Positions 12,301 through 24,631 of a stretch of DNA of 64,000 bases are shown piece after piece. The position numbers were made by a program, and so were the translations under genes. This DNA is from Pyxicephalus adspersus (Eukaryota; Chordata; Amphibia; Anura; Pyxicephalidae). The DNA lies in contig NC_092861.1 in the NCBI RefSeq assembly GCF_032062135.1, positions 60,594,302-60,658,301 on the forward strand. The letters are read 5' to 3'. Under the pieces are notes generated by a model that was not told the DNA's origin, did not search any database, and saw nothing but the letters and a program-made list of their open reading frames with translations. The stretch's first letter is position 1. Each line of letters starts with the position of its first letter.

Positions 12301-15065
12301 TTATAGTGGATATATTGTCTTAGTGATTACGGCTTTTGTTAATTTGCTAATAAGATTTTTTTGTACTTTCATTCTGCACCATGTATTTCCAGATACACCT
12401 GACTTGATGAAAACCAACTTTAAAAGCAAATGAACACAGTAATTTGTAATATAGTGAAAATCAAGTAAGCAATATCAAGTAAGAACTGCTGAATTATATT
12501 ACACTATATATGCACTATACTTTACAAAAGGGAAAGCAAGTCATGTATATGGGGTGGTGGTTTGATGCACCCATCTCCATCCAACCGATGATTCTTATTT
12601 CTCTGAACATCAGAGCAGTAATGTATTTATATTGCCCAAGCTAACATTTTCATGCATCTGATAGGGAATGTTAAGGCTTAACAGCCAAACAGGTAACATA
12701 TTATATAAATATAATTGATTTTGTACTTCTATTTATACAATCTGAATATTTACATAACCAGAATGTACATTCAAATTTACTCTGTTACAGTAAAAGTTAG
12801 TAAACCTTATAGACTTCAGCTTTTAATAGGAAATAATAGAAACACAACATTTGACCCCGTGCCCATTCTGTTTTCTGCTGTCAGGATGCTCCTTGTCAGC
12901 ACATGTGCAAGCAACAAATCTGATTGGCTTGTAATGCCACCTCTTCCTCTCGCAGTCTTCTATACATTGGCCGATACCAAGTCAAATTTAGTTATTTACA
13001 TGAGCAAAGTACATTTAATTTTTTTGAATACATGACAATAATAAATATCAAAATCCCACCCAGGGAGAACGGTGTTTGCAGGTACCCATACAGATAATGG
13101 TTGTGCACAATCTAGCTGGAATGCAGGACAAGGTAACTTTAATGCCCCACTTGTCAGCAGTATGTTGTCCTTTTTTTATTGTATACAGCTACACTGGAAA
13201 TGAATAAAGGAAGCAATGTAAGCTTCAAGTTGCTGTCGTTAGACTCTACATAAACCTCTCTCTGTCCCTGGTGACTAAAGTGGTTGCTGGGAAGAGGCAT
13301 TAAAGCAAAGTTGGTTATAGCCCTGAATACAAAAAAACAGAATGGCTTTAATGCTGGCCATAGACAGGTACAATGCATGGATACCAGCAAAGTAATTCTC
13401 AGATATAGGCATGGATTGGATTTCTTACCTGTGAACATAGACCGGTTCTGTACAATAAAATCTGTCAGCATACTGAAATAAATCTACTTTTTGTCTCTTG
13501 AATATATGATTTTCAATATAAACGGATGCATCAATAGGATGCATCGCTACTACAAGAGGGGGTATATAGATAATCCCACTGTACATATATTTTCTTTCTC
13601 TTTGAAAACACTTTATCTAATGTAGCGATAAAATATGTTTTTAAGTTTCTAACATTTTTTTTTAATTGTTATTGTACATAAACATAACACATTGATTTTT
13701 ATTCATTTAAATGTTGCTTAAAAAACTGCAAAACCATCAGTGTTGCCTCATTCTCACTATAAATCACAATTCTGCAAGGTACAAAGGAAGAAAGGTCACA
13801 TAGGTGTAACGCTCTCATGTGAACAGGCCATTAAATGCAAAGGATCAGTCACAAGCTTTGGAATACTTAATTACTCTTTTAGCCCACATTGTTTTGACAG
13901 TTTGATTTGGCTTTTGGCGCATTACAAAATATATCTACTCAGCCATAATTATACTAGCCAGTTTTGCAGTGTTGGCTTTTATGGAAAGCTGCAGATTTAA
14001 GCTGGACATCCACAAAGACTTCTGATCCTTCATTAGAGAATGCTCAGACTCTTTGAAAATCCTTCATTCTTCAACTTGACGTGACATCCACCAGTCTGAG
14101 CATCTCGGTTTAACTGTAGAACTCTCCTATTTGATGCACACCTAAAGTGAACAAATGGGAATCAGTTAATCATTTCCAAACCACCAATGTACTTTATTTT
14201 ACCTTACACGTTGTTAGAACCTGGTATAAAATTTGCATTGTGCAACAATATTTTACATTATTTGGACACCAATAATGTAAGTCAAGCATGTTACTAACCA
14301 GAATAGTTCAAACTGAAGGCATGATAAAAATGTCTAGGTAGCGGCTTACCATCTGTAAACCCACATGTCAAGTTGACTAGTAGATCTAGAGATTTAGGCA
14401 ACTAAAGCTCAGCTTTAGCCTCGCCCCTCTACATTCATTTTGTATTGGACCTATAAAATAATGTGCGTATTATCAGTTCTCAAAGGTCCTCAGAAAATGC
14501 ATTCAGATAACAAAGATAGACTTTTCTTCCATACTTGGTTTTGGTCAGTGAATCAGGGAATAATGAAGAATATGAATCTGCACATTTGCCAGACAGACAG
14601 CAATTTCAGAAGGAGGTCCGCCTATGTACTTCTATATGTACAGAAAAATATATAATTTTAATAATTTATCAGGAAATGACAAAAAGCGGTCAATTTCAAA
14701 GAAAATTCAGTTTTTTATTGACATTTTTGTGATGTTGCAGAAACACATTATGTTTTAAACCCTTAGCATAATTGCATATAATCCAAAAAAAAAGATGTCG
14801 TATTTGAAAAAGTTGTAGTAAGCATCTGGGAATTGTGTGTCTCACGTTGTCTCCAGAACTGTTAGTGATTACAGCGTTGCACTCACCGCTTCAGAGCAAC
14901 TACAAAGATCTTCATGCATTTCACAATGTCAGCTTTCTGTCAGCCTGACATATTTGTCGTTAAGTACTATTTCTAACCCAGTTCTTAATAATTTTGCTCC
15001 AGGGTGAGAATATCAAAGAGATAAACATGACTTTCAAGTTATAACAACTTTCCTCCACCTTCTCA
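9356..15065. other. Long stretch with no gene recognised
   Basis: AT-rich sequence with poly-A tracts. ORFs of 65-106 codons (12715-13035, 13154-13471, 14440-14732) show no domain and have no matching splice signals. Low-level similarity to dispersed repeats is likely but not resolvable by eye. Confidence 0.45.
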
Positions 15066-15090
15066 ATGCCTTCTCATTTTCCTTCTCCAG

Positions 15091-15293
15091 CCCTGGCAGC
15101 TAAGCAGTTCCACCCACATTATGAAGGAAGCTGGATAATCTTCTCTTACTCCTGGAGTACTGTTTTCATTGCACTGATGGTTCTGACAGCACTCGTCAAT
15201 ACAAACTATTACAAAGCAATAGCAAGCATAGAGCTTTCTGCTGGGAAAACATTCAAGCCGTCCATCTTTGCTGGGAGGCTATTCCATTTATCT
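15091..15293 (+). CDS. Putative internal exon, unrecognised membrane protein
   Basis: A pyrimidine-rich tract ending in CAG at 15088-15090 precedes the segment, and a GTAAGC donor follows at 15294. The 203 nt between are open: two bases finish a split codon, then 67 full codons end exactly at the donor (exit phase 0). The peptide contains a hydrophobic stretch of about 20 residues (FSYSWSTVFIALMVLTALV) followed by NTNYYKAI and a charged, soluble tail. That fits one transmembrane helix with a juxtamembrane loop. The Y-x-W-S motif at the helix start is also seen before the last helix of claudin/GSG1-like four-helix proteins, but this is a weak resemblance and I do not assign a family. The open frame runs past the donor to a stop at 15422. 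It may belong to the same gene as the exons at 37962 and 43201, but the phases show at least one missing exon between them. Confidence 0.45.
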
Positions 15294-15679
15294 GTAAGCC
15301 TTTGTATAATGTTATATTTTGATATGTCACCTCCACCTCCCATCCAACCCCAGGTCATGTCCTCTTGTTCAAACACTTCTCAAAGAAAATCTAATGTTGA
15401 AAAACAAGTTTCAGTTACATGAAAGTGCACATGTCTATCTGTATTTGTGTTGCTTTGTGTACATCACCATTATAGATAATATTCCTATACCCCAGAGGGC
15501 CTCTAGGTTCTGCTGGTTGTGCTTGAAAATATTTATCAATACAGAAAGTCAGTGGTCTTATTGAACAAATCTGACTTTGATGCATGGAATACACGTATAA
15601 AGCTGAAAAATTACATTTCATCCTATACTTATCACTAGACATAGTATACTTATTGTGACTGGAAGTCATTGGAATCATT

Positions 15680-16345
15680 AACAGTGACAGAGCCCAGCTA
15701 TAATTATGAAGAATTATTATAATGAAGTGTTAATCTACTATATCTATCTAGGAGTATTACAAGAATCAATGCAGTGATAAATACTAGCTATAATTATAAT
15801 TTATATTAATGTGTAGTCAGGAGTATTGGACTAACCAATGGAGTGGGAATAGTAGGACACAGCTATAAAGACTTGCATATAGCAGTGCAGGGGCAGATCA
15901 CAGTGGTAAACATTAGCTACAATGTTCGGTATTCATCAGTGGTGTCATAGATGCCAAACTTAATGACTGACATTTATCGGTGGAGTAGTAGATTTCAGAT
16001 ATAATGACTGGAATTTATTAGTGGAGGGTGGTGGTAATTATCCAATCCACAAAAGGAGTGGCAGGTCCCAGCTATAATGAGTGATAAATCACAGCTATTA
16101 TCATTATAATCCATCATTGAAATGGTAGATGGGAGCTACAATAATTGGAATTAATCAGTAATTGGATTGATCACAGATATAATGATTAGAATTCGTTAGG
16201 GGAGTGGTGGACCCTATTTATAATTATTATAATTAATGGGAAGATTGGTAGATCCCAGCTATATTGGTGGAAACTTAGCAGAGGCAGTATAATTGGAATT
16301 TTGTATCGGTTCATTGGTTGTGTGTTAGATCCCAGCTGCAATATA
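15680..16345 (+). repeat. Degenerate minisatellite, unit about 45-55 bp
   Basis: Variants of GTAGATCCCAGCTATAATGA followed by TGGAATTTATCAGTGGAGTG recur about a dozen times. Examples are GGCAGGTCCCAGCTATAATG near 16047 and TGGTAGATCCCAGCTATAT near 16247. Spacing and sequence have drifted, indicating an old array. Confidence 0.75.
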
Positions 16346-16734
16346 TACATAGATAACTAATGGATTGTAGAAATATTTACCATATAAGAATTGATCAGCA
16401 TTGTAGTACTTCTGTGCTATAATTTTTTTTAAACAATGTAATGATAGATCCACTAATACAAAGAGAACGCTTTTTAATTTGACTTGTATTTCTTTAAAAA
16501 AAAAAGTTTTTGGTGTGCTGCAGATGTTGTTTTAAAACAAAGGTGCTGATTGACCCTTAGGGGTATATTTATAAACAATTTGCACAGTGAATTTGTTCAA
16601 TGAAAATGCTTTTTTATTTGTTCTGTGCATAAATGATTTAAAAGTTAGAATGATATGAACCAATTCAGCTGAATCAACCTTGAACTGAACAAGCAAAATT
16701 TGAGAAACACTATTGACTTTAGCACACATCAATA

Positions 16735-17064
16735 TTAATATTATTATTACACAGTATTTATATAGCGCCATCATATTACACAGCGCTGTACAAAGTCCAT
16801 AGTCATGTCACTAACTGTCCCTCAAAGGAGCTCAGAATCTAATGTCCCTACCATAGTCATATGTCATTAATGTAGTCTAAGGTCATTTTGTTATGGAGAA
16901 GCCAATTAACTTCACTGCATGTTTTTGGGATGTGGGAGGAAACCCATGCAGACACAGGGAGAAGCTGCAAACTCCATGCAGATAATGTCCTGGCTATGGG
17001 ATTGAACCTGGGAGCTAGCACTGCAAAGGCTGGAGTGGTAACCCCAGAGCCACCGTGCTGCCCA
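16735..17064 (-). mobile_element. V-SINE retroposon, near complete
   Basis: On the minus strand the order is a tRNA-like head (box A-like GGTGGCTCTGG, box B-like GGTTCAATCCC), then GGAGTTTGCAGCTTCTCCCT and GTGGGAGG/CCTCCCACATCCC (the conserved V-domain), then a 3' tail with GTACAGCGCTGTGTAATATG and (TAA)n. V-SINEs are non-autonomous retroposons transcribed by RNA polymerase III and moved by a partner LINE. Many substitutions show it is old. Confidence 0.8.
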
Positions 17065-18100
17065 ACATAGGTATTACTGGGTTATTATTCATTTGTATGT
17101 AGGCAAATGTTTATGGTGAAATAATAAATGATCAATTACCTTTAGATGTGATAACATCCTTGAACATTTCCATAATTATCTGTAACTCTGATGCAATGCA
17201 GTTTTGTATAAACCAAATTGTAATACAGTTTTAGTTGACCTTTAATCACTGCTAGGTTACCTGTGACTACTTGGATTAAGTAGGAATGTGTTCTGTTCCC
17301 ACTCCCTCTAAGCATTGTGCTCTGACAGGTTCATAGATTCCTCGCCAGGCACGTCATTCTGTCACGAGGAGAGATCATTTTATATTGATTTTGGAATCAA
17401 TGATGAAATGACTCATTTTAGACAAAGACATATCTTCACACTGACTTGACATCATACACACTTTTTGATAGAGTATTTAAACAGCTCATCATGACACCGT
17501 TGTTTCCTTTTTTATCTGTTGGTTGTACTCACAATGTGTTGTCACATCTTGTTTGTTATCAAATCTTGTTTGAAATTCAGTGAACCGAAGCTTAGAGGCT
17601 AATCTCAAGTCCATGGAAGAAGGAGATACCTGGAGGCAAGCAGATACCTGGAGGGAAGTAGTGAATATTTTTTTGAAAAAATCTGTCTTTTTGTAGGGTT
17701 CATTGGCAAACTACTGTTGAGAAAAAATTGAGAAGCCGTGCACTGCCATAGAGGATGTGTACCAATGCCAAAAAAAGTCAGAACAGTACATACAATCAGT
17801 ACATACAGTTGAGAATGGGTCTTTTTATGAGACTCAAAGAGAACATTAAAAATTCACAAATCCTTCAAATAAAAGGCATAAGGGATGCCTACTGTTGCAT
17901 ATGGTGATACGGACTAGTGGGAATTATGTATTACCTTTACAAATAAATTAGCAGTATCATCATATTCTCAAAAATTTCATTTTTACTGCCACTGACTTGT
18001 TTCTATGAATCTCTCATTATAAACATAATACCACATAAAAATGCAGAGATCAAGTTTCCCTCATATCATTGATTCAAAGCAACCCATCTCAGCGCTCCAT
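17065..18100. other. No gene recognised
   Basis: AT-rich with no clear repeat structure. The 60-codon ORF at 16888-17070 lies within the SINE and is not a gene. Confidence 0.4.
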
Positions 18101-18822
18101 AGATTTGTACTTATGGAGATCCTGATACATGGTGGATCACCATTTGTTTACATTTCTTACATTCCTTCCTGTGCATAATAGCCATGTAAACTTCTTTGGA
18201 GCTGTGTCTGAGGCAAGCAGAGACAGACCCTCTAAATACTAAAAGGATGAAATGTACAGAGGCATCTACTGCAATGCTGTCAAATAATTCATGTGACCAG
18301 GATATGAACCCCTAAATTAATTTAAAAAGAAGCCCATGCTGACCCCTGTAGCTGGATGAACTTTGGAGCTATACACGTGGGCCAAGTGTATTTTCTTTAA
18401 TACGCCCTTTAGAAATTCACTTTACATCTCCATACTGCTACCCACATAAATACCTATTTTTCTTATTGCATCGTACTTTAATCACCTTATTATCATTATT
18501 ACAACTTCAAGCACACCCTATTTTTTACCTGAATAATTTAATCTTTATATATCTTCTTTATTACCATATTGTGTTGTATAGTACTTTACCATAATGTTCT
18601 CCACATATTCCCTAAAGAAGCCTATTGGCAAAACATGTTGAATTACAAGCTTCTTCCATATAGAGATTCCTTTGAATAGATTAATGGTCGCACATCCCAT
18701 AATTTCTTAAGGGGACTGACCTACTTGAAATGTATGTAATTGTGCTACCTGTGAATGTTATTCATCACTATTGTAGGTGATCTTTGACGCTGAATAAATT
18801 TTTGATTGCCAAAATAAACCCA
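18101..18822. repeat. Probable dispersed repeat with AAGAAGCC...GTTGAA block
   Basis: CTAAAGAAGCCTATTGGCAA followed by AACATGTTGAAT near 18611 parallels CTGAAGAAGCCAATGTAGGT followed by AACTCGTTGGGAT near 9123. The tract ends with GAATAAATTTTTGATTGCC near 18795, the kind of AATAAA-bearing end seen in retroelements. Limits are approximate. Confidence 0.35.
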
Positions 18823-20890
18823 GTCTCTTCATCTCTTTTGCTTAATATGAAATATGTTTACTGTAGATATCTTGATAGGAGAATATAGCAGAATTGGGTA
18901 ATGTTTCTGTGTTTTTGGTTTGATATTTGAGGAGGAATTACTACACAGTGCATACACCTATAGAGTTCAGTGCTGAAATACTTGACATCACTGTATTAGA
19001 CAGACAGGAATAGATATAGCAGCATCACTACCACTGCTTAGAGTCAGAGCAGTGAGCCCATGCCGGAGAGAGGGAAAAAGTAGAAAGGATGTAAAAGATG
19101 TGCTCTGACCTCTTCTATAATACCTGCATCCTGTTACTCCACTGGAATATTGTCAGCACTGTTTCTTCAAAATACAATTTTACTATAAATCAAACCCCTT
19201 GCAAGCAAAATCTAAGCACATCATTGTGAGCCCCATATTTTGCTGCTGTGCCCTCTGTGCATTTCTATTAAACCATTGCTCGCATCTTGGCACAGCATGC
19301 TTGCCATGCTGCTATTGGAGTACTGTTACCATCATGATGCAGAATGCAGCCCTTCCTCCTGGCCAACCTCAGTCACAGGCTTACTGAAATCATGGCCAAA
19401 CGTTTAGGATGTAATACAATTTGACCTGCCAACATGGGTATCCCAGCACTGTCATTGTTTTGCTGGCTTGTTCCATTACACTACAGAGGATCCTGGTGCA
19501 GGGATTCCATAACTCACTTATTTACTTAACTTTTTGTATTAATTATTTATTTTTACATTACTGCAAAAAACTGTAAGATAGTAAAATAAGGTGGATAAAA
19601 CACTATCATTGGTTTGGGAATCTCACTGCTGGATTCACCAAGAGAAATAAAACATTGGATGGACACTGTCAATGACCACCCATAACTAAAATAGCAATGA
19701 AAGGTCACCTTTCTATTAATTACAATTGTCCTGTCCTGTGGAGACAGTATCTGAAACATCACAAAATTAAAAAGAACAGAACTTCAATGTGTGTGGCATG
19801 GCTACATTAGTTCATCTGACCTTTCACCTCGAGCCAAACCTATCAGAGTACCATTATTTTAATGAACGTTTCCCATTATTTATCTAGCTTTTAAATGTGG
19901 TAAATCACGGGGGTTACTGCAGTCGTTTTAAAGTAATCCATGTAGTCTATTGAATGTAAACTGAGCTTTCTTCTTCTGGGACTGACAGACAAATGTCTTT
20001 TTTATTTCTAACTTATGGCTGCATATGGTGCTAATATTCCTTCATGTTATTTACTACAATATCCTGTTTCTACATCCCACAATACCGCACTATTATTTAA
20101 CAGGCGATAGCAACACAATACTTGTTCCTTTTAACAATTTGTGACACTGTGAGGCATAGATATGGGTCTGGCACAGAAATTGCAGGATAATGTTTATAGA
20201 GGGATGATGAGAGGAAGGGTTATGACCAACGGTGTACCCTCTCTGCTGATATGACCTCACTAGATTTGTAGGGAAGAATTGTGTAAGATAATTAGGAATC
20301 TGCATTTAGTTCCTTTGCATGAAGAAGCACCCATTGAGCCCCTCTTAAAACATTAGTCATCACAAGTTTTTGTATGTAGAGTGACAATCTACAAATACCA
20401 TCCACCTCCTCTTAACAGGCAGTAGGGATGACAAGGGGGATGGGTTGAGTATTTTTATCACAGTTTTGTAAATCACCAATTTTGCTGTCGAAAGAGTACA
20501 GAAGTGGAAACTCACAATTATGATGTTTGGGAAAAAATAATTTTTTTAAATGACTATTCTCACGATTCTAAAAAAAGGAACTAAGCCCCTTATTACTTTA
20601 ATATGTGATGAAATGGAGCATGGAGATTTTGTGCTTAACACTTTTTAATCCCTTTTAATCCAACCTATCATGGTGTGCCAGTTTATACTTTCTTCTTGAT
20701 CCCCAAGCCCTAATAGAAGCCACAGTTCCCATACATTTTACTGATGATGCCCAACAAGCCTGAGAGTTTATCAGTGTTGTAAACCAATGGTTCTGGGTGC
20801 CCGGAACAAAAATTAAGAATACATAACACTACAGACTTCTAATAACCTCACAATTATAACCAGTGATATTTATCCAGTTATAATCTGTGA
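18823..20890. other. No gene recognised
   Basis: AT-rich sequence with only short, domain-less ORFs. Confidence 0.45.
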
Positions 20891-20894
20891 GATA

Positions 20895-21090
20895 ATCACA
20901 AAGCACTGTTCTCTTCCATAGAAGGGCGTGGGGAGGCCAAGCGAGTGGCACCCCGCTGCACCCTCCATTATAGGAAAGTACAGTGGTCATTCCTGCTTTG
21001 TCGTTCATTGATCAACCAGGATGGATTGATAAACAACATTGGGCGGCTAGATTTTCACAAGATGATCTTTCTTGATAATTAATCTCAGAC
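20895..21090. mobile_element. Decayed MITE (family M3) fragment
   Basis: The core order GCACTGTTCT, CTTCCATAGAAGGG, GTGGCACCCCGCTGCACCCT, GTCGTTCATTGATCAACCAG and GATTGATAAACAACATTGGG parallels the intact copy at 63490-63825. CpG sites are largely decayed. Confidence 0.55.
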
Positions 21091-24000
21091 TACATTAACC
21101 TAGCATGCGTACCGTGCTGGTGTGCCAGCTTCCCCAACAGCAGTCAGGCAGATTTTAGTTCACTGTAGTGAGATCAGTGAAAGATAAATCCATACCTGCA
21201 GCATTATAATGCTAAATAAACATGTAACTGACAAAATAGGATGTTACTCTCTCTAGGCTGTCTATGCATGAATTTCAGGGATATGATTAAATATAAATTG
21301 ATGCTTTTATAAATTTTTTACTGCCGGGTGCTTTTTTCCTGCCATACTTGGGGTCAAAGAGCTAAACGGTGACCACATTAGAAAGTGGCAGTGATTGTTT
21401 TCTGTTTTTAAGTTCGGCTGCAAAAATTATGATGATCATCTTCTCCATAAATGAAAATTAGACCCCTGGTTCTCAATAGCCAGGAATTGTGATTATAGTG
21501 CAGCATGGCCTGCCTATTACAATCACAGAATAATGACAGCAGATAAGGGCAAGTGGTCCATCCAGTCTGCCCATTTATTTCATGCATCAATGCTTTTCAT
21601 GAGTAAAGGTTTGTGCTCATCCCAGGAATGTTTTTTTACACTTAGTCATTTGCTATAATAATACACTGTAATGTTTTTCTAATTTATTTTCTGACAGTTT
21701 TAGATTGTGCCGTGTCCTAGAACAGAAAGTAATTTTTTTTCTGAAAGGCACATGTGATTCTTTTTACATATTCAAAGTAAACAATTTGTTGACATAACAG
21801 CCATTCAACTGGTGTAATTTTATGGTCCTGAACACAGGCAGGTTGACAGACTGAATAGGGGTAAGGACCATGAGACCATATTGGGGCCATAAGAGGTGCT
21901 AGGCTCCTATTAACTTCCTCCAGTATGGACCTATTCAAGGATATTTTTAACATTCTGTAGCATTTTTTAATATTAAATGGAGGAAGGTTTGTTATTTTAT
22001 TTTACATTCTAGGAACTCTCTAAGGAACTATAATCTTTCCACTGTTTTTAAGATGTGCTCATTTCAAGAAATCAGCGTTACTTTAATAATATTAGGAAAG
22101 CATTTTAATGCTTTGTAAATTTTGATTTTATCTTTGGTTTATAATTGTATGTGTACATACACAGAGACAATCATTTTGCCTATTACATGTTTTTAATCTG
22201 TGCCTTACTGATTCTCATCTCTTTCTGTAAGGTAACCAGACATGGATTGACTGAATGAAAACAATAGCCTTTCTGTAATCTCTGCTGCCCCAGTAATGAT
22301 GCTGATAGCTATAGATTGTGTGACCTCAGCCAGGGCTGGGTATAGGGCACAACAGTTTCTTGTTCTTGTTAGGAATGTAGTATCTTTGGTACTGAAAACA
22401 TAATGTGATTTTATGGCCTGTGTATTATAGATTTACAAAAAATATGAATTTAAAAGCTGGATTACAAGCAGCAAATTTACCAACTTTGTCATATTCTTGT
22501 AGTGAGAAACAGCTTGTGATATCATCAGCTGAGAGTAAGTATCAGGTATAGCAGGATGCCATATGTCATTTCCAATAATATAGGCATTCCCCTGGAACTA
22601 CCTGTACATCTCGTCAGGGAAGTCAATGCCCATGGAGAAGGGCAAAGAAGATCAAGGATAGGTGGGGTTCTGTAGTCCAGAGAGAGAAGACATTATTGAT
22701 GACACTGGTTCTGGCCGATCTATCCTTGGGTGGCTGGTAAAGCATCATAATATCATCCTCAGGTTCACAGTATATCAATTACTTACTTATCAATGTTTCC
22801 TATGACTCAAGTAAATTGAGCTTGTGGGAGGAAACATGGGGGTATCTGGCATTAAAAAGGATCCAGGGATAGGAAAGAGAACAGGTGGAGGTTCAATGAG
22901 GCAAGTATTTAGGAGGGGGGCATAATTACAATGTGGTAGGCAGGATCATCCAATGAGTGCTGTATATGTGGATATTGACATTAATATGCTGATAGGAGGC
23001 CAAAAACTACATCAGGACAGGGACTGGTCACTGGGAGGATACCTAAAGGAAAAATGTGTCCAGTTCCTTAACCTGTATATGATATACTATATATGCCTTT
23101 TCTGTCAAGTATGCATGGGGGTGAAGACATTGGGGCCCCAAGTCAGTTCCCCAAGGGGGCCTATTGTTCGCTATGTTTACTAATGATAATCAGGTTTTTT
23201 ATATCCTATAATCTATACTCAACCTAAGGTGTGGATAATAGGCACTACCTACAATGTGCCTGAAAACAGTGCCTGTGTATCACTCGTTATTTTACTTTTT
23301 CCTGCTGTTATATATGCCCTAACAACAAGAAAAAGAAAAATTGATTGCAAGGGGGAAGGGAACACTTCTTTTAGACACTTCACACGTGTAATAAATAAGA
23401 GCAGATGGAAATAAATATTTAGTGTAATACATTTTTAATCTGCACAATTACATGCACATGAAAAAAAATTATGAAAGTGCTAAGCTTGAGCACATCTGGC
23501 CCTTTTCTGTATAATAATCATTTACTTGTACGATATGTTTAACCTAGTTCTTCCCATGTTGTGAGTTTTCTGATTTATCTCAGAAAAACGTGTGGAGTTG
23601 GAATCGTTTGAGTGGCAGTCGACTGGTATTGGAACGTTTATGTTATATTTTTATAGCTACTCTGTTGCATGTCAAAAGCCTAAAACACTTTTGTTTAAAT
23701 ATTTCTGACGGCGGTCTACTTGGTCTGTTTAATGTCACCTCTTCAATATACCTTTATGTATTATATGCTATATTTATGGCTAAGAGGAATTAGATGTGAT
23801 GATTTGCAGTGCTTTCATTCCCACTTCATTCCCAAGCCTGATACAGTCTGCTTATTGCAACACTTACTACATATATTATTCTATAGCCTGTTTGCAGCAA
23901 GACATTATTCATGGTAATTTATGGCCTTTGCCATATAGTGACGTTACTAGTAAATTAATACACATGGATATTTAGATGGTTATGTCTATTTGTTTTATGT

Positions 24001-24355
24001 TGTAGATTCTAAAGATGAATCCTTTGATAATTAATCAAGTGAACTACTTTCAGTATAGAGTGAGTATTTGGGAAGAAAAGATTAGGGGATTCAGCTACCC
24101 AGTGATCCATGACACCTGATAGCACATAATATAGTTTAAAGGTCCAGGCACAGTAGAAGAAGAGACATTGATCAGATACAAAGACCTGTAGTCATTGTAT
24201 AATGTAATCTAAAATATTGGATAATGAATATTGGCATTCTACAGTACCTTATCCGGCACTCTTTTGTGCCACTCTTCCTGGTAATGGTTACTGCTACCTT
24301 TACAAGGCTAAGACTACCTTCATATGCTAGATTTTTTATGTTGGTAATAATCTTT
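21091..24355. other. No confident gene
   Basis: AT-rich. A 54 nt segment at 24006-24059 has acceptor-like and donor-like borders and is listed as a lead. A GC-richer patch near 22600-23160 is not assignable. Confidence 0.4.
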
Positions 24356-24631
24356 TAACGACTAAAGACTGAAAGATAAAAGAACAAGAGCTGTACATAC
24401 AGAGCTGTTCTGTTCTATGGAGAGGAGAGGGGAGAGAACGAGTGAGTAGCACCCTGCTGCGCTCTCCACCCTTCTCTTCCATTGCGGTCATTCAGTCTTT
24501 TGTCATTTATGGATCCACCAGGACGGATCCATGAACAACGACGGATAGCCGCTGTGCACATGTCATATTTTCATCCGAGACAAGCCCTAAGACTCATATT
24601 GGTCTGAGAATCATCTGATGTGTGTACATAG
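24356..24631 (+). mobile_element. MITE (family M3), diverged copy
   Basis: Contains CTGTACATACAG, CTATGGAGAGGAGAGGGGAG, GTAGCACCCTGCTGCGCTCT and CCACCAGGACGGATCC in the same order as the copy at 63490-63825, and ends ATGTGTGTACATAG. The left end is degenerate. Confidence 0.65.

Noticed and set aside
14440..14732. Exon-like stretch with ESGNNEEYES and LPDRQQFQKEV
   Set aside because: A fair acceptor precedes it, but the only donor (GAGGTCCGC) is poor and a second frame is equally open.
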